This document shows, piece by piece, positions 1 through 5,093 of a stretch of DNA of 5,093 nt. Each line of letters begins with the position of its first letter. Position 1 is the stretch's first letter. The DNA comes from Candidatus Puniceispirillum sp. GTDB lineage: Bacteria; Pseudomonadota; Alphaproteobacteria; Puniceispirillales; Puniceispirillaceae. The position numbers and the translations under genes are program-made. The notes beneath the pieces are model-generated. The model had not been told where the DNA came from. It searched no databases and saw only the letters and a list, made by a program, of their open reading frames with translations. The stretch covers positions 1-5,093 of the forward strand of contig JADHOU010000118.1 of assembly GCA_016778825.1 (NCBI GenBank). The letters are read 5' to 3'.

Positions 1-420
1 GCGAAATTAAGAATTGTTTCTCGGGAAGCTGGATTAACAAATGCATGGAATGGCACTGGCTGGGGCATGTCCTATCCGGCCGATGCCACCTTATCGACAG
101 CGCTTGCGATTGATTATGATGCGCTGATCGTACCGACTGGCAACCGCCATGTCGAAAGCTTAAAAAATGAGGTTCACGCCAAGCGTGTTTTGCGAGCGTT
201 CCTGCGCGAAGATATGCCAGTTCTGCTTCAGGGCGATGCGGTTACGCTATTGTCATTGATCGATGAAGCTGCCGAGCGGACAAAAGCTGGAAGTGATGAT
301 TCTGCCCCTGTTTTTGACCGTAATCTTGTGACAGTGTCTGCAGCATCGGAACAGCTTGAAGAGCTATTTGCCTTGAATGGCGTGATGGCAATTGCCGAAG
401 CTGAAAGCCGCGCTGCCTGA
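1..420 (+). CDS. DJ-1/PfpI-like family protein, 3' portion (start lies outside the window)
   Basis: The frame is open from base 1, so this is the last 139 residues of a longer protein. An ATG at 67 exists, but the residues before it (ending NAWNGTGWG) already fit the DJ-1/PfpI pattern, so it is probably not the true start. Seen: a segment 'DYDALIVPTG' (visible residues 38-47) matching the family's 'DYDALVLPGG' strand, then a helix and 'MPVLLQGDAVTLL' (72-84) where family members have the nucleophile elbow 'PVAAICHGP'. A late 'DRNLVTVS' strand (106-113) matches the usual 'DGNLVTS'. The catalytic Cys is replaced (apparently by Gly78) and no Cys occurs anywhere in the visible part. Known of the family: glutamine-amidotransferase-like Rossmann fold; proteases, deglycases, chaperones or stress proteins. 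Inference: a non-catalytic or functionally diverged member. Its substrate cannot be named. It lies 22 bp upstream of the DUF1289 gene on the same strand. Confidence 0.75.
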   Translation, partial: AKLRIVSREAGLTNAWNGTGWGMSYPADATLSTALAIDYDALIVPTGNRHVESLKNEVHAKRVLRAFLREDMPVLLQGDAVTLLSLIDEAAERTKAGSDDSAPVFDRNLVTVSAASEQLEELFALNGVMAIAEAESRAA

Positions 421-442
421 AACCATTAGGGTAACGACCGAC

Positions 443-688
443 ATGGCCTCTTCTGACAAATCTATTTTAACCAAACTGCCATCGCCCTGCGTGTCGATCT
501 GTCAGATGGATCCGCAGGACGGGGTCTGCCTTGGCTGTTATCGGACACGCGCTGAAATTGCCGCATGGCGAAGCATGGATCAAGATGATCAGCTGGTTTT
601 GCTGGATATTCTTCGCGACCGTAGGGCAAAGGCAACAGGCGTTGCACGGCGTCCTTCACGGCGCAAAGTGAAACGTCTTAGCGTCTAG
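443..688 (+). CDS. DUF1289 domain protein (small cysteine-cluster protein)
   Basis: An 81-residue protein beginning MASSDKS. Seen: four cysteines in the order C16-x3-C20-x8-C29-x2-C32 within 'SPCVSICQMD' and 'GVCLGCYRT', followed by 'EIAAWRSM' with Trp42, which is the characteristic DUF1289 pattern. The last 20 or so residues are strongly basic (RRPSRRKVKR). The cysteine spacing suggests metal binding (zinc or an Fe-S centre), but this is inference; the family has no established biochemical function that I can name. The frame also opens at 392, inside the preceding gene, but ATG 443 is preferred: it removes the overlap, the domain begins soon after it, and AGGG at 428-431 lies 11 bases upstream as a modest ribosome-binding site. 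The 22-bp gap to the DJ-1-like gene suggests co-transcription. A stem-loop begins at the stop codon. Confidence 0.85.
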   Translation: MASSDKSILTKLPSPCVSICQMDPQDGVCLGCYRTRAEIAAWRSMDQDDQLVLLDILRDRRAKATGVARRPSRRKVKRLSV

Positions 689-715
689 CCTGTCAAGGAT
701 GCTGTGATGGCAGGC
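688..715 (+). other. stem-loop directly after the DUF1289 stop
   Basis: GCCTGTCA (688-695) can pair with TGGCAGGC (708-715) as an 8-bp stem with one G-U wobble and a 12-base loop. No U-tract follows, so it is not a classical intrinsic terminator. It could protect the 3' end of the upstream message or be part of a factor-dependent stop. It may also be chance. Confidence 0.3.
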
Positions 716-742
716 CGGGTGATGGCCGCTGCACCTAGTGGC

Positions 743-748
743 AAGGAG
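743..748 (+). promoter_or_regulatory. ribosome-binding site that sets the bmt start
   Basis: AAGGAG lies 10 bases upstream of ATG 759. The in-frame GTG at 738 sits upstream of this site, so the Shine-Dalgarno favours 759 as the start codon. Confidence 0.8.
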
Positions 749-758
749 CCCAAAAGCA

Positions 759-1778
759 ATGAGTAATATTTTATCCGATCTAATTGACCAACAAGGCTGG
801 TGCGTTGCCGATGGTGCCACTGGAACCAATTTGTTTGGGCGCGGCCTCGAAACTGGATATCCACCCGAATTATGGTCGGTTGAACGTCCGGATGATATTT
901 TATGGCTTCATGGCAGCTTTCTTGAAGCCGGGTCAGATTTGATCCTGACCAACAGTTTTGGCGGCACCGGATTTAGGCTGAAACTTCATGAGTCACAAGA
1001 TCGTGTTCGCGAGCTGAATATTGCCGCGGCGCAATTGGCTCGCAAAGCGGTCGAGATTCATTTTGCCAATAGCGGAAAACTCGCCATTGTTGCCGGATCA
1101 ATTGGGCCAACGGGCGAGCTGTTTGAACCGCTTGGCAAATTAACGCACAGTGCTGCTGTTGCCGGTTTTACCGAACAGGCCGAAGCGCTTGCCGAGGGTG
1201 GTGTTGACGTTTTATGGATTGAAACCATGTCGTCAAATGAAGAAGTGGCCGCCGCGATCGAGGCAGTGAAACCCACTGGCCTGCTAATTTGTGCAACCAT
1301 GACATTTGATACGGCCAGCCGGTCAATGATGGGGGTGATGCCAGCCGATTTTGCCGATTTTGCCACCGCCGCAGGTGCCAACTTCATTGGCGCCAATTGC
1401 GGGATTGGACCGGCTGAATTGCTGCATTCGGTAAGCGGTATTTTGGCACAATCGGGCGATGTGCCAGTGGTGGCCAAGGGTAATTGCGGCATCCCTGCCT
1501 ATGTTGAGGGTGCAATCCATTATCATGGAACCCCTGAATTGATGGCTGATTATGCGCTGTTCGCGCGCGATATGGGTGCGAAAATCATTGGCGGCTGTTG
1601 CGGGACGAGCCCAGCGCATGTTGCCGCAATGACCGCCGCGCTGGCAGCAACCCCAAAACGGCCATTTGACGAAGCGGCCATGATCGCAGCGCTCGGCACG
1701 GCATGGGCTGATGTGACTATCAATAATGCCGGCGGTGATGACCGCCGCGGTCGGCGTGGGCGTCGCCGTTCGTCATAA
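759..1778 (+). CDS. bmt: betaine--homocysteine S-methyltransferase (homocysteine S-methyltransferase family)
   Basis: A 339-residue cytosolic TIM-barrel methyltransferase of the homocysteine S-methyltransferase (PF02574) family. Known of the family: a zinc-thiolate enzyme transfers a methyl group to homocysteine to give methionine; the bacterial BHMT branch uses glycine betaine and yields dimethylglycine. Seen: N-terminal 'DGATGTNL' (18-25), 'LTNSFGGT' (63-70), 'GSIGPTGE' (113-120), 'WIETMSS' (153-159), 'GANCGIGP' with Cys214 and 'GGCCGTSP' with Cys280-Cys281. Cys214, 280 and 281 are the three expected zinc ligands, so the enzyme looks active. Length is typical. The last 15 residues (GGDDRRGRRGRRRSS) form a basic, probably disordered tail. 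The start at 759 is chosen over GTG 738 because AAGGAG at 743-748 precedes it. The methyl donor is inferred from overall resemblance; S-methylmethionine or another donor cannot be excluded. No SAM or SAH riboswitch is recognisable in the 70-bp upstream gap. Confidence 0.88.
   Translation: MSNILSDLIDQQGWCVADGATGTNLFGRGLETGYPPELWSVERPDDILWLHGSFLEAGSDLILTNSFGGTGFRLKLHESQDRVRELNIAAAQLARKAVEIHFANSGKLAIVAGSIGPTGELFEPLGKLTHSAAVAGFTEQAEALAEGGVDVLWIETMSSNEEVAAAIEAVKPTGLLICATMTFDTASRSMMGVMPADFADFATAAGANFIGANCGIGPAELLHSVSGILAQSGDVPVVAKGNCGIPAYVEGAIHYHGTPELMADYALFARDMGAKIIGGCCGTSPAHVAAMTAALAATPKRPFDEAAMIAALGTAWADVTINNAGGDDRRGRRGRRRSS
1730..1768 (+). repeat. two tandem GC-rich hairpins at the bmt 3' end
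   Basis: CGGCGGT (1730-1736) pairs perfectly with ACCGCCG (1741-1747) over a 4-base loop. A second stem, CGGCG (1752-1756) with CGCCG (1764-1768), follows. Both lie inside the codons for the Arg-rich tail. There is no T-run after them, so this is only a possible message-stabilising or pausing structure and may simply reflect Arg/Gly codons. Confidence 0.3.
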
Positions 1779-1812
1779 AAATGGACATACGACCCGGAAT
1801 AAAGGGCATGTG

Positions 1813-1847
1813 AACCGAAAGCCGGTTGCGTCAATGCCGCAATCTTT
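1813..1847 (+). terminator. weak candidate terminator or leader stem-loops between bmt and aspS
   Basis: Two overlapping stems share the same bases: AACCG (1813-1817) with CGGTT (1823-1827), and GGTTGCG (1824-1830) with CGCAATC (1838-1844, one G-U pair). The second is followed by only a short TTT. They are mutually exclusive. This may end bmt transcription weakly or be a leader structure of aspS. No convincing sigma70 promoter was found between here and aspS, although a TTTAAT (1864-1869) is -10-like. Confidence 0.25.
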
Positions 1848-1870
1848 GCATACTCGCCGCGTTTTTAATG

Positions 1871-1887
1871 GCCGCTTTCAAAGTGGC
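1871..1887 (+). other. stem-loop upstream of aspS
   Basis: GCCGCTT (1871-1877) pairs with AAGTGGC (1881-1887), with one G-U wobble, over a 3-base loop. It lies 63 bases before the aspS start with no U-tract after it. Role unknown; possibly part of the aspS leader. Confidence 0.25.
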
Positions 1888-1936
1888 GATTGATCCGATT
1901 ATCGCAGTTTATTGGCCATTCGCTGGTCATTCTTAA

Positions 1937-1941
1937 CGGAG
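1937..1941 (+). promoter_or_regulatory. ribosome-binding site for aspS
   Basis: CGGAG ends 9 bases before ATG 1951. It supports 1951 over the upstream in-frame start at 1912, which would add 13 residues ([13 protein letters not shown]) not expected ahead of the conserved 'M-H-x-Y-R-S-H' N-terminus. Confidence 0.7.
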
Positions 1942-1950
1942 CCTAAGATC

Positions 1951-3723
1951 ATGCATGCCTATCGATCCCATAATTGCGTTGAATTGACCGAAGCCAATGT
2001 CGGCCAGCAGGTAAGGCTATCTGGCTGGATTAACCGCAAACGCGATCATGGCCAGCTTGTCTTTGTTGATCTTCGTGACCATTACGGCCTGACCCAATGT
2101 GTTGCCGATTCATCCGATGCCAGCTTTGCGCTTGTCGAAGCCACGCGGCTTGAGTCAGTGGTTACCGTTACCGGCACCGTTCTAAAGCGCAGTGACGAGA
2201 CGATCAACGCATCATTGCCAACCGGCCAGATCGAGATTCGCATCGAAGCTTTTGAGGTGCAATCAGCTGCTGACACATTACCATTGCAGGTCAATTCAGA
2301 TGAAGATTCGGGCGAGGAAACACGGCTTCGCTATCGCTATCTCGATCTTCGGCGTGCACGGCCGCATGCCAATATCATGTTGCGCGCTAAAATCATTCAA
2401 TCGATCCGTGCCCGCATGGTGGCGCAGGATTTCACCGAATTCCAAACACCAATTTTGACCGCATCATCGCCTGAAGGGGCGCGCGACTTTCTAGTGCCAG
2501 CCCGCCTTCACCCAGGTAAATTTTATGCTTTGCCGCAGGCACCGCAGCAATTTAAACAGCTGATCATGGTTAGCGGCTTTGACCGTTATTTCCAGATCGC
2601 CCCTTGTTTTCGGGATGAAGATAGCCGCGCTGATCGCAGCCCGGGCGAATTCTACCAGCTTGATCTTGAGATGAGCTTTGTTGAGCAGCAGGATGTGTTC
2701 GCCGCTGTCGAGCCAGTGATTAAAGGCGTTTTTGAAGAATTTTCCGACAAAATTGTCGATACTGATTTTGTGCATATTCCTTTTGCAGATTCGATGCTGA
2801 AATATGGCAATGACAAGCCGGATCTGCGGATTCCGTTTGAAATTAGTGATGTAACCGATATTTTCCGCGGATCAGGTTTTTCAATCTTTGCCAATAATAT
2901 TGAAAAAGGCGCGGTTGTACGGGCGGTTCCGGGACCAAAATGTGGAAGCCGTGCGATTGCCGACCGGATGAATAGCTGGGCGCAAGGCGAAGGCGCACCG
3001 GGAATGGGCTATATTATCTATGGCGAAGGCGAGGCGCGTGGCCCCGTCGCTAAAGCGCTTGGCGCGGAAAAGGCCGAAGCGATCCGTGTTGCAACGGGTG
3101 TTGGCGATGGTGATGCGGTGTTTTTCGCTTGCGCGCCTGCGGATGAAGCGGCCAGCCTTGCCGGACGCGCCCGCGTGAAAATTGGCGAAGATCAAGATTT
3201 GATCGATAAAAACCTGTTCCGCTTTGCATGGATTGTCGATTTCCCGATGTTCGAAGCTGATCCGATTACCGGCAAGATTGATTTCTCGCATAATCCCTTT
3301 TCAATGCCACAAGGCGGCATGAAAGCGCTTGAAGATCAAGACCCGCTAACCATCAAAGCTTGGCAATATGATCTTGTTTGTAATGGCGTGGAATTATCAT
3401 CAGGTGCGATCCGAAATCACCTTCCCGAAGTGATGTATAAAGCCTTTGAAATCGCTGGTTATCCAAACAGCACGGTTGATGAAAAATTTCCGGCGATGAT
3501 CAATGCATTCCGCTTTGGTGCGCCGCCGCATGGTGGTATTGCGCCCGGTATCGACCGGATGGTGATGCTGATTGCCGACGAGCCGAATATCCGCGAGGTT
3601 ATTCTGTTCCCGATGAATGGCAAGGCCGAGGATCTGATGATGGCAGCCCCGTCTGAAGTTGACGAAACGGCGCTTGCCGAACTGCATATCCGGCGCGTGC
3701 CGCAGATCAAGAAAAAGGACTAG
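1951..3723 (+). CDS. aspS: aspartate--tRNA(Asp/Asn) ligase (AspRS), probably non-discriminating
   Basis: A 590-residue class IIb synthetase of normal bacterial length that charges tRNA with aspartate in the cytosol. Seen in order: OB-fold anticodon domain (about 1-105, '[10 protein letters not shown]'); catalytic core with '[12 protein letters not shown]' flipping loop (172-183), 'QAPQQFKQ' (196-203), motif 2 '[10 protein letters not shown]' (220-229) with Arg221, then '[12 protein letters not shown]'; bacterial GAD insertion (about 290-420, 'FRGSGF', '[11 protein letters not shown]'); '[10 protein letters not shown]' (447-456); '[13 protein letters not shown]' (477-489); motif 3 '[14 protein letters not shown]' (523-536) ending in Arg536. 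His33 matches the His that marks AspRSs charging both tRNA(Asp) and tRNA(Asn), usual in bacteria using GatCAB to make Asn-tRNA. However, the second discrimination position, usually Gly in such enzymes ('EGTIN'), is Glu83 here ('DETIN'). The stop codon overlaps the ctaA stop on the opposite strand. Confidence 0.97.
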   Translation: MHAYRSHNCVELTEANVGQQVRLSGWINRKRDHGQLVFVDLRDHYGLTQCVADSSDASFALVEATRLESVVTVTGTVLKRSDETINASLPTGQIEIRIEAFEVQSAADTLPLQVNSDEDSGEETRLRYRYLDLRRARPHANIMLRAKIIQSIRARMVAQDFTEFQTPILTASSPEGARDFLVPARLHPGKFYALPQAPQQFKQLIMVSGFDRYFQIAPCFRDEDSRADRSPGEFYQLDLEMSFVEQQDVFAAVEPVIKGVFEEFSDKIVDTDFVHIPFADSMLKYGNDKPDLRIPFEISDVTDIFRGSGFSIFANNIEKGAVVRAVPGPKCGSRAIADRMNSWAQGEGAPGMGYIIYGEGEARGPVAKALGAEKAEAIRVATGVGDGDAVFFACAPADEAASLAGRARVKIGEDQDLIDKNLFRFAWIVDFPMFEADPITGKIDFSHNPFSMPQGGMKALEDQDPLTIKAWQYDLVCNGVELSSGAIRNHLPEVMYKAFEIAGYPNSTVDEKFPAMINAFRFGAPPHGGIAPGIDRMVMLIADEPNIREVILFPMNGKAEDLMMAAPSEVDETALAELHIRRVPQIKKKD

Positions 3724-4769
3724 TTTGGCGCGGTTAGATGTTTTTGGCGGTGATGTGATTCGCCATGTAAAAGGGCAAGCAAACAGCCAAGAAGCACCAC
3801 GGCACCCGCTTGATGCATGCCGCCAAGCGCAACCGGCACGCCATGAAGAAGCGTGACAATGCCAAGGATGAATTGTGCCACAATCGCGCCAAGCACCAGA
3901 TTCCCCCGCAGATGCAAGCCATGCCTGCGTGCCTTTAGCGCCAACACAACCACTGCGCCAAAGGTTACGGCGGCGATCCAGCGGTGATGGAATTGTGCCG
4001 AAGCTGGGTTTTCAAATGGATCAAGCCACCCCGCCTCGCCATATTCGACCGGTACAAGCCCATTGCCCATTAGCGGATAGTGATTATAGAGCAATCCGGC
4101 ATCCATGCCGGCAACAAGTGCACCGGCAAGAATGGTGATGCCAAGCAAGGCCAGACTTGCCATGCTATGACCTTTTGGCGATTTGGCACGGCCATCACGA
4201 AGATCAAAACCCGTCCAGATCAGAAGGCTGAAAATCACCAGGGCAACAGCAAGATGCGAGGCAAGCCGATATTGCGAAACGCTGGCCTGTTCGGTCAGAC
4301 CGGATTTGACCATCCACCAGCCGACAACGCCCTGAAATCCGCCAAGACATAATAATAAAGTAAGCCGCAATCCAAACCCTTGTGGCACGCGCCCGCCGAA
4401 CACAAAAACCAAAAATGGTAAGCCAAAGGCAAGGCCCAGCAACCGCCCCCAAAGCCGGTGAAAATATTCCCAAAAGAAAATATTCTTAAACGAGGCAAGC
4501 GACATACCGAAATTCAGTTGCTGATATTCGGGTGATGCCTGATACAGCTGATAAACCCGATCCCATTCAGCCGCATTCAATGGCGGCAAGGTTCCAATCA
4601 AGGGACGCCATTCCACCATTGAAAGACCCGATCCAGTTAGGCGTGTCACGCCGCCAATCACAACCATAATGGCCACAAGTAGGGCCATGCCAAAAAGCCA
4701 TTTGGTGACTAATTGGTCGCCGTGAGGACTGGCGTTGCGCGAGATCCAGTGGGGTGATGAGTGGGTCAT
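3720..4769 (-). CDS. ctaA: heme A synthase, COX15/CtaA family
   Basis: A 349-residue inner-membrane protein that oxidises the C8 methyl of heme O to the formyl group of heme A for cytochrome aa3 oxidase. Seen: eight hydrophobic segments (about 24-42, 100-123, 134-152, 166-188, 204-223, 261-279, 290-308, 314-336), the signature '[16 protein letters not shown]' (39-54), and the four expected haem-ligand histidines in even-numbered helices: His104 in '[10 protein letters not shown]', His172 in 'SHLAVAL', His262 in 'FHHRW' and His319 in 'GMHQAG'. The extracytoplasmic cysteine pair of Bacillus-type CtaA is absent, which fits the alphaproteobacterial/mitochondrial COX15 type. The C-terminus is short and His-rich ([10 protein letters not shown]). 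ATG 4769 has only a partial ribosome-binding site (AGG 8 bases upstream). The gene faces aspS tail to tail with a 4-base overlap and is divergent from groES. No other oxidase-assembly genes are adjacent. Confidence 0.95.
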   Translation of the reverse strand: MTHSSPHWISRNASPHGDQLVTKWLFGMALLVAIMVVIGGVTRLTGSGLSMVEWRPLIGTLPPLNAAEWDRVYQLYQASPEYQQLNFGMSLASFKNIFFWEYFHRLWGRLLGLAFGLPFLVFVFGGRVPQGFGLRLTLLLCLGGFQGVVGWWMVKSGLTEQASVSQYRLASHLAVALVIFSLLIWTGFDLRDGRAKSPKGHSMASLALLGITILAGALVAGMDAGLLYNHYPLMGNGLVPVEYGEAGWLDPFENPASAQFHHRWIAAVTFGAVVVLALKARRHGLHLRGNLVLGAIVAQFILGIVTLLHGVPVALGGMHQAGAVVLLGCLLALLHGESHHRQKHLTAPN

Positions 4770-4813
4770 AGAACCAGCCTGAAAATGAGAGAATGATAGT
4801 TCATATGGTTGTA

Positions 4814-4841
4814 TCTATATCAAGCCGCAAGAGGGCTTCAA
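4814..4841 (-). promoter_or_regulatory. putative sigma70-type promoter for ctaA
   Basis: On the minus strand, TTGAAG (4841-4836) and TATAGA (4819-4814) are separated by 16 bases, each matching the consensus at 4 of 6 positions. The predicted start of transcription near 4807 would give a leader of about 40 bases before ATG 4769. Prediction by eye only. Confidence 0.35.
4822..4838. repeat. small dyad within the putative ctaA promoter
   Basis: AAGCC (4822-4826) and GGCTT (4834-4838) form an inverted repeat spaced by 7 bases, lying between and overlapping the predicted -35 and -10 boxes. It would suit an operator, but five base pairs can occur by chance. Confidence 0.2.
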
Positions 4842-4853
4842 ATTGGCGCATTG

Positions 4854-4906
4854 CCGCAGGGGTGCGCCACCAGCAAATTAAGGTGTGATAAAGTTAATCC
4901 CTGCGG
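4854..4906. repeat. nested inverted repeat in the ctaA-groES intergenic region
   Basis: CCGCAGGG (4854-4861) and CCCTGCGG (4899-4906) are perfect 8-bp complements 37 bases apart. Inside them, GTG/CAC (4862-4864 with 4868-4870) and ATTAA/TTAAT (4877-4881 with 4894-4898) can form two inner hairpins, the second abutting the outer stem. As RNA this would be a small three-way junction. It lies upstream of both predicted promoters, so it could be a DNA-level site, an extended leader or a small RNA. It does not match a riboswitch class I recognise. Confidence 0.4.
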
Positions 4907-4922
4907 GTGTGTGTTTTCTTGT

Positions 4923-4952
4923 CAATCTGTTTGGGTTCAAACTGTTTGGGTT
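4923..4952. repeat. 15-bp tandem duplication upstream of the groES promoter
   Basis: CAATCTGTTTGGGTT (4923-4937) is followed immediately by CAAACTGTTTGGGTT (4938-4952), 14 of 15 bases identical. The second copy leads into a T8 tract (4956-4963) ending 11 bases before the predicted -35 box. It may be a slipped-strand duplication, a pair of activator sites or an upstream element. Confidence 0.7.
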
Positions 4953-4973
4953 TCATTTTTTTTCTGACCACGC

Positions 4974-5003
4974 CTTGACAAACCAACGCCAATATCCCAA
5001 ATA
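4974..5003 (+). promoter_or_regulatory. groES promoter (sigma70- or heat-shock-sigma-like)
   Basis: A perfect -35 hexamer TTGACA (4975-4980) lies 38 bases before the CIRCE element. The -10 region is poor for sigma70: CCAAAT (4997-5002) at 16-base spacing matches 3 of 6. Read instead as a heat-shock sigma32 promoter, CTTGACA (4974-4980) then 15 bases then CCCAAATA (4996-5003) resembles CTTGAAA/CCCCAT-T. Either reading puts the transcription start just ahead of or inside CIRCE. The position is secure from context; the sigma factor is not. Confidence 0.6.
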
Positions 5004-5017
5004 CACGTTGTAACGAT

Positions 5018-5044
5018 TTAGCACTCTCGATTGAAGAGTGCTAA
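5018..5044 (+). promoter_or_regulatory. CIRCE operator (HrcA binding site)
   Basis: TTAGCACTC (5018-5026), a 9-base spacer, then GAGTGCTAA (5036-5044): a perfect 9-9-9 match to the CIRCE consensus. The HrcA repressor binds this element and releases it on heat shock. It sits 38 bases ahead of the groES start, overlapping the expected start of the message, so repression of groES by HrcA is expected. hrcA itself is not in the window. Confidence 0.97.
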
Positions 5045-5066
5045 TAGATATTTTACATACTTTTTT

Positions 5067-5073
5067 GGAGGAG
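5067..5073 (+). promoter_or_regulatory. strong ribosome-binding site for groES
   Basis: GGAGGAG with 9 bases to ATG 5083, the strongest Shine-Dalgarno in the window, as expected for a highly expressed chaperonin gene. Confidence 0.85.
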
Positions 5074-5082
5074 AAATAGGGC

Positions 5083-5093
5083 ATGAAATTCAG
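5083..5093 (+). CDS. groES: co-chaperonin GroES, first codons only (truncated by the window edge)
   Basis: Only ATG AAA TTC AG is visible (Met-Lys-Phe then Arg or Ser), which fits the common GroES opening 'MKFRPLHDR'. Identification rests mainly on the perfect CIRCE element, the -35 box and the strong ribosome-binding site upstream, a combination typical of groESL operons. GroES caps the GroEL ring during protein folding in the cytosol; groEL is expected just downstream, outside the window. The alternative is another CIRCE-controlled gene such as dnaK or hrcA-grpE, whose usual starts fit less well. Confidence 0.85.

Noticed and set aside
392..442. Upstream in-frame start for the DUF1289 protein
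   Set aside because: It would overlap the preceding gene by 29 bases and add residues outside the domain; ATG 443 is a better start.
1058..1834. Long open frames on the minus strand opposite bmt
   Set aside because: They lie entirely or mostly over a gene with clear family motifs, have no recognisable domains and show no ribosome-binding sites.
1912..1950. Upstream in-frame start for aspS adding 13 residues
   Set aside because: The ribosome-binding site at 1937-1941 lies downstream of it, and the conserved AspRS N-terminus begins at 1951.
2082..3710. Several 70-136 residue minus-strand frames opposite aspS
   Set aside because: They are shadows of the AspRS coding frame, with low-complexity compositions and no family resemblance.
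3691..3745. Bidirectional terminator at the aspS/ctaA junction
   Set aside because: Only a 4-bp stem (CGGC/GCCG at 3691-3702) was found. The TTTTT at 3738-3744 has no adequate stem directly before it.
4854..4906. SAM-II-like riboswitch, prompted by a GTGATAAAG stretch
   Set aside because: The similarity is a few bases, the expected pseudoknot pairing is not seen, and neither flanking gene belongs to methionine or SAM metabolism.
4770..5082. tRNA, CRISPR or insertion-sequence remnants in the intergenic region
   Set aside because: No cloverleaf, no regularly spaced repeats beyond the single 15-bp duplication, and no transposase fragments or terminal repeats were seen.

Overview
This window reads as ordinary chromosomal sequence from an alphaproteobacterium of moderate G+C content. 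The lineage call rests on the AspRS sequence (an alphaproteobacterial-style start, '[10 protein letters not shown]' in motif 2, and the H-type anticodon-domain residue of tRNA Asp/Asn enzymes), a cysteine-free COX15-type heme A synthase, a short DUF1289 protein, an alphaproteobacterial-type betaine-homocysteine methyltransferase with an Arg-rich tail, and HrcA/CIRCE control of groES. A marine SAR116-like or Rhodospirillales-like origin is possible but cannot be settled from this sequence.

Layout. From the left edge, the plus strand carries the 3' part of a DJ-1/PfpI-like gene (1-420, start outside the window), a small DUF1289 cysteine-cluster protein (443-688), a betaine/homocysteine S-methyltransferase (759-1778) and aspS (1951-3723). 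The minus strand then carries ctaA/COX15 heme A synthase (3720-4769), convergent with aspS; the two stop codons interlock in one CTAG. A 313-bp divergent intergenic region (4770-5082) separates ctaA from groES, of which only the first 11 bases are visible (5083-5093). That region holds a likely ctaA promoter, a nested inverted repeat, a 15-bp tandem duplication followed by a T8 tract, a groES promoter, a perfect CIRCE operator and a strong Shine-Dalgarno.

How the genes relate. The first three genes are co-directional with short gaps (22 and 70 bp) and may be co-transcribed, but their functions (DJ-1-like fold, unknown DUF1289 role, methionine regeneration) do not form an obvious pathway. aspS supplies Asp-tRNA, probably Asp-tRNA(Asn) as well for GatCAB. 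ctaA makes heme A for cytochrome c oxidase. groES starts the chaperonin operon under heat-shock control.

No new defence, mobile or biosynthetic system is visible. The observations most worth a second look are the nested inverted repeat and tandem repeat between ctaA and groES, the DJ-1-like protein that has lost its nucleophile cysteine, an unusual residue at a tRNA-discrimination position of AspRS, and the interlocked aspS/ctaA stops with no terminator between them.
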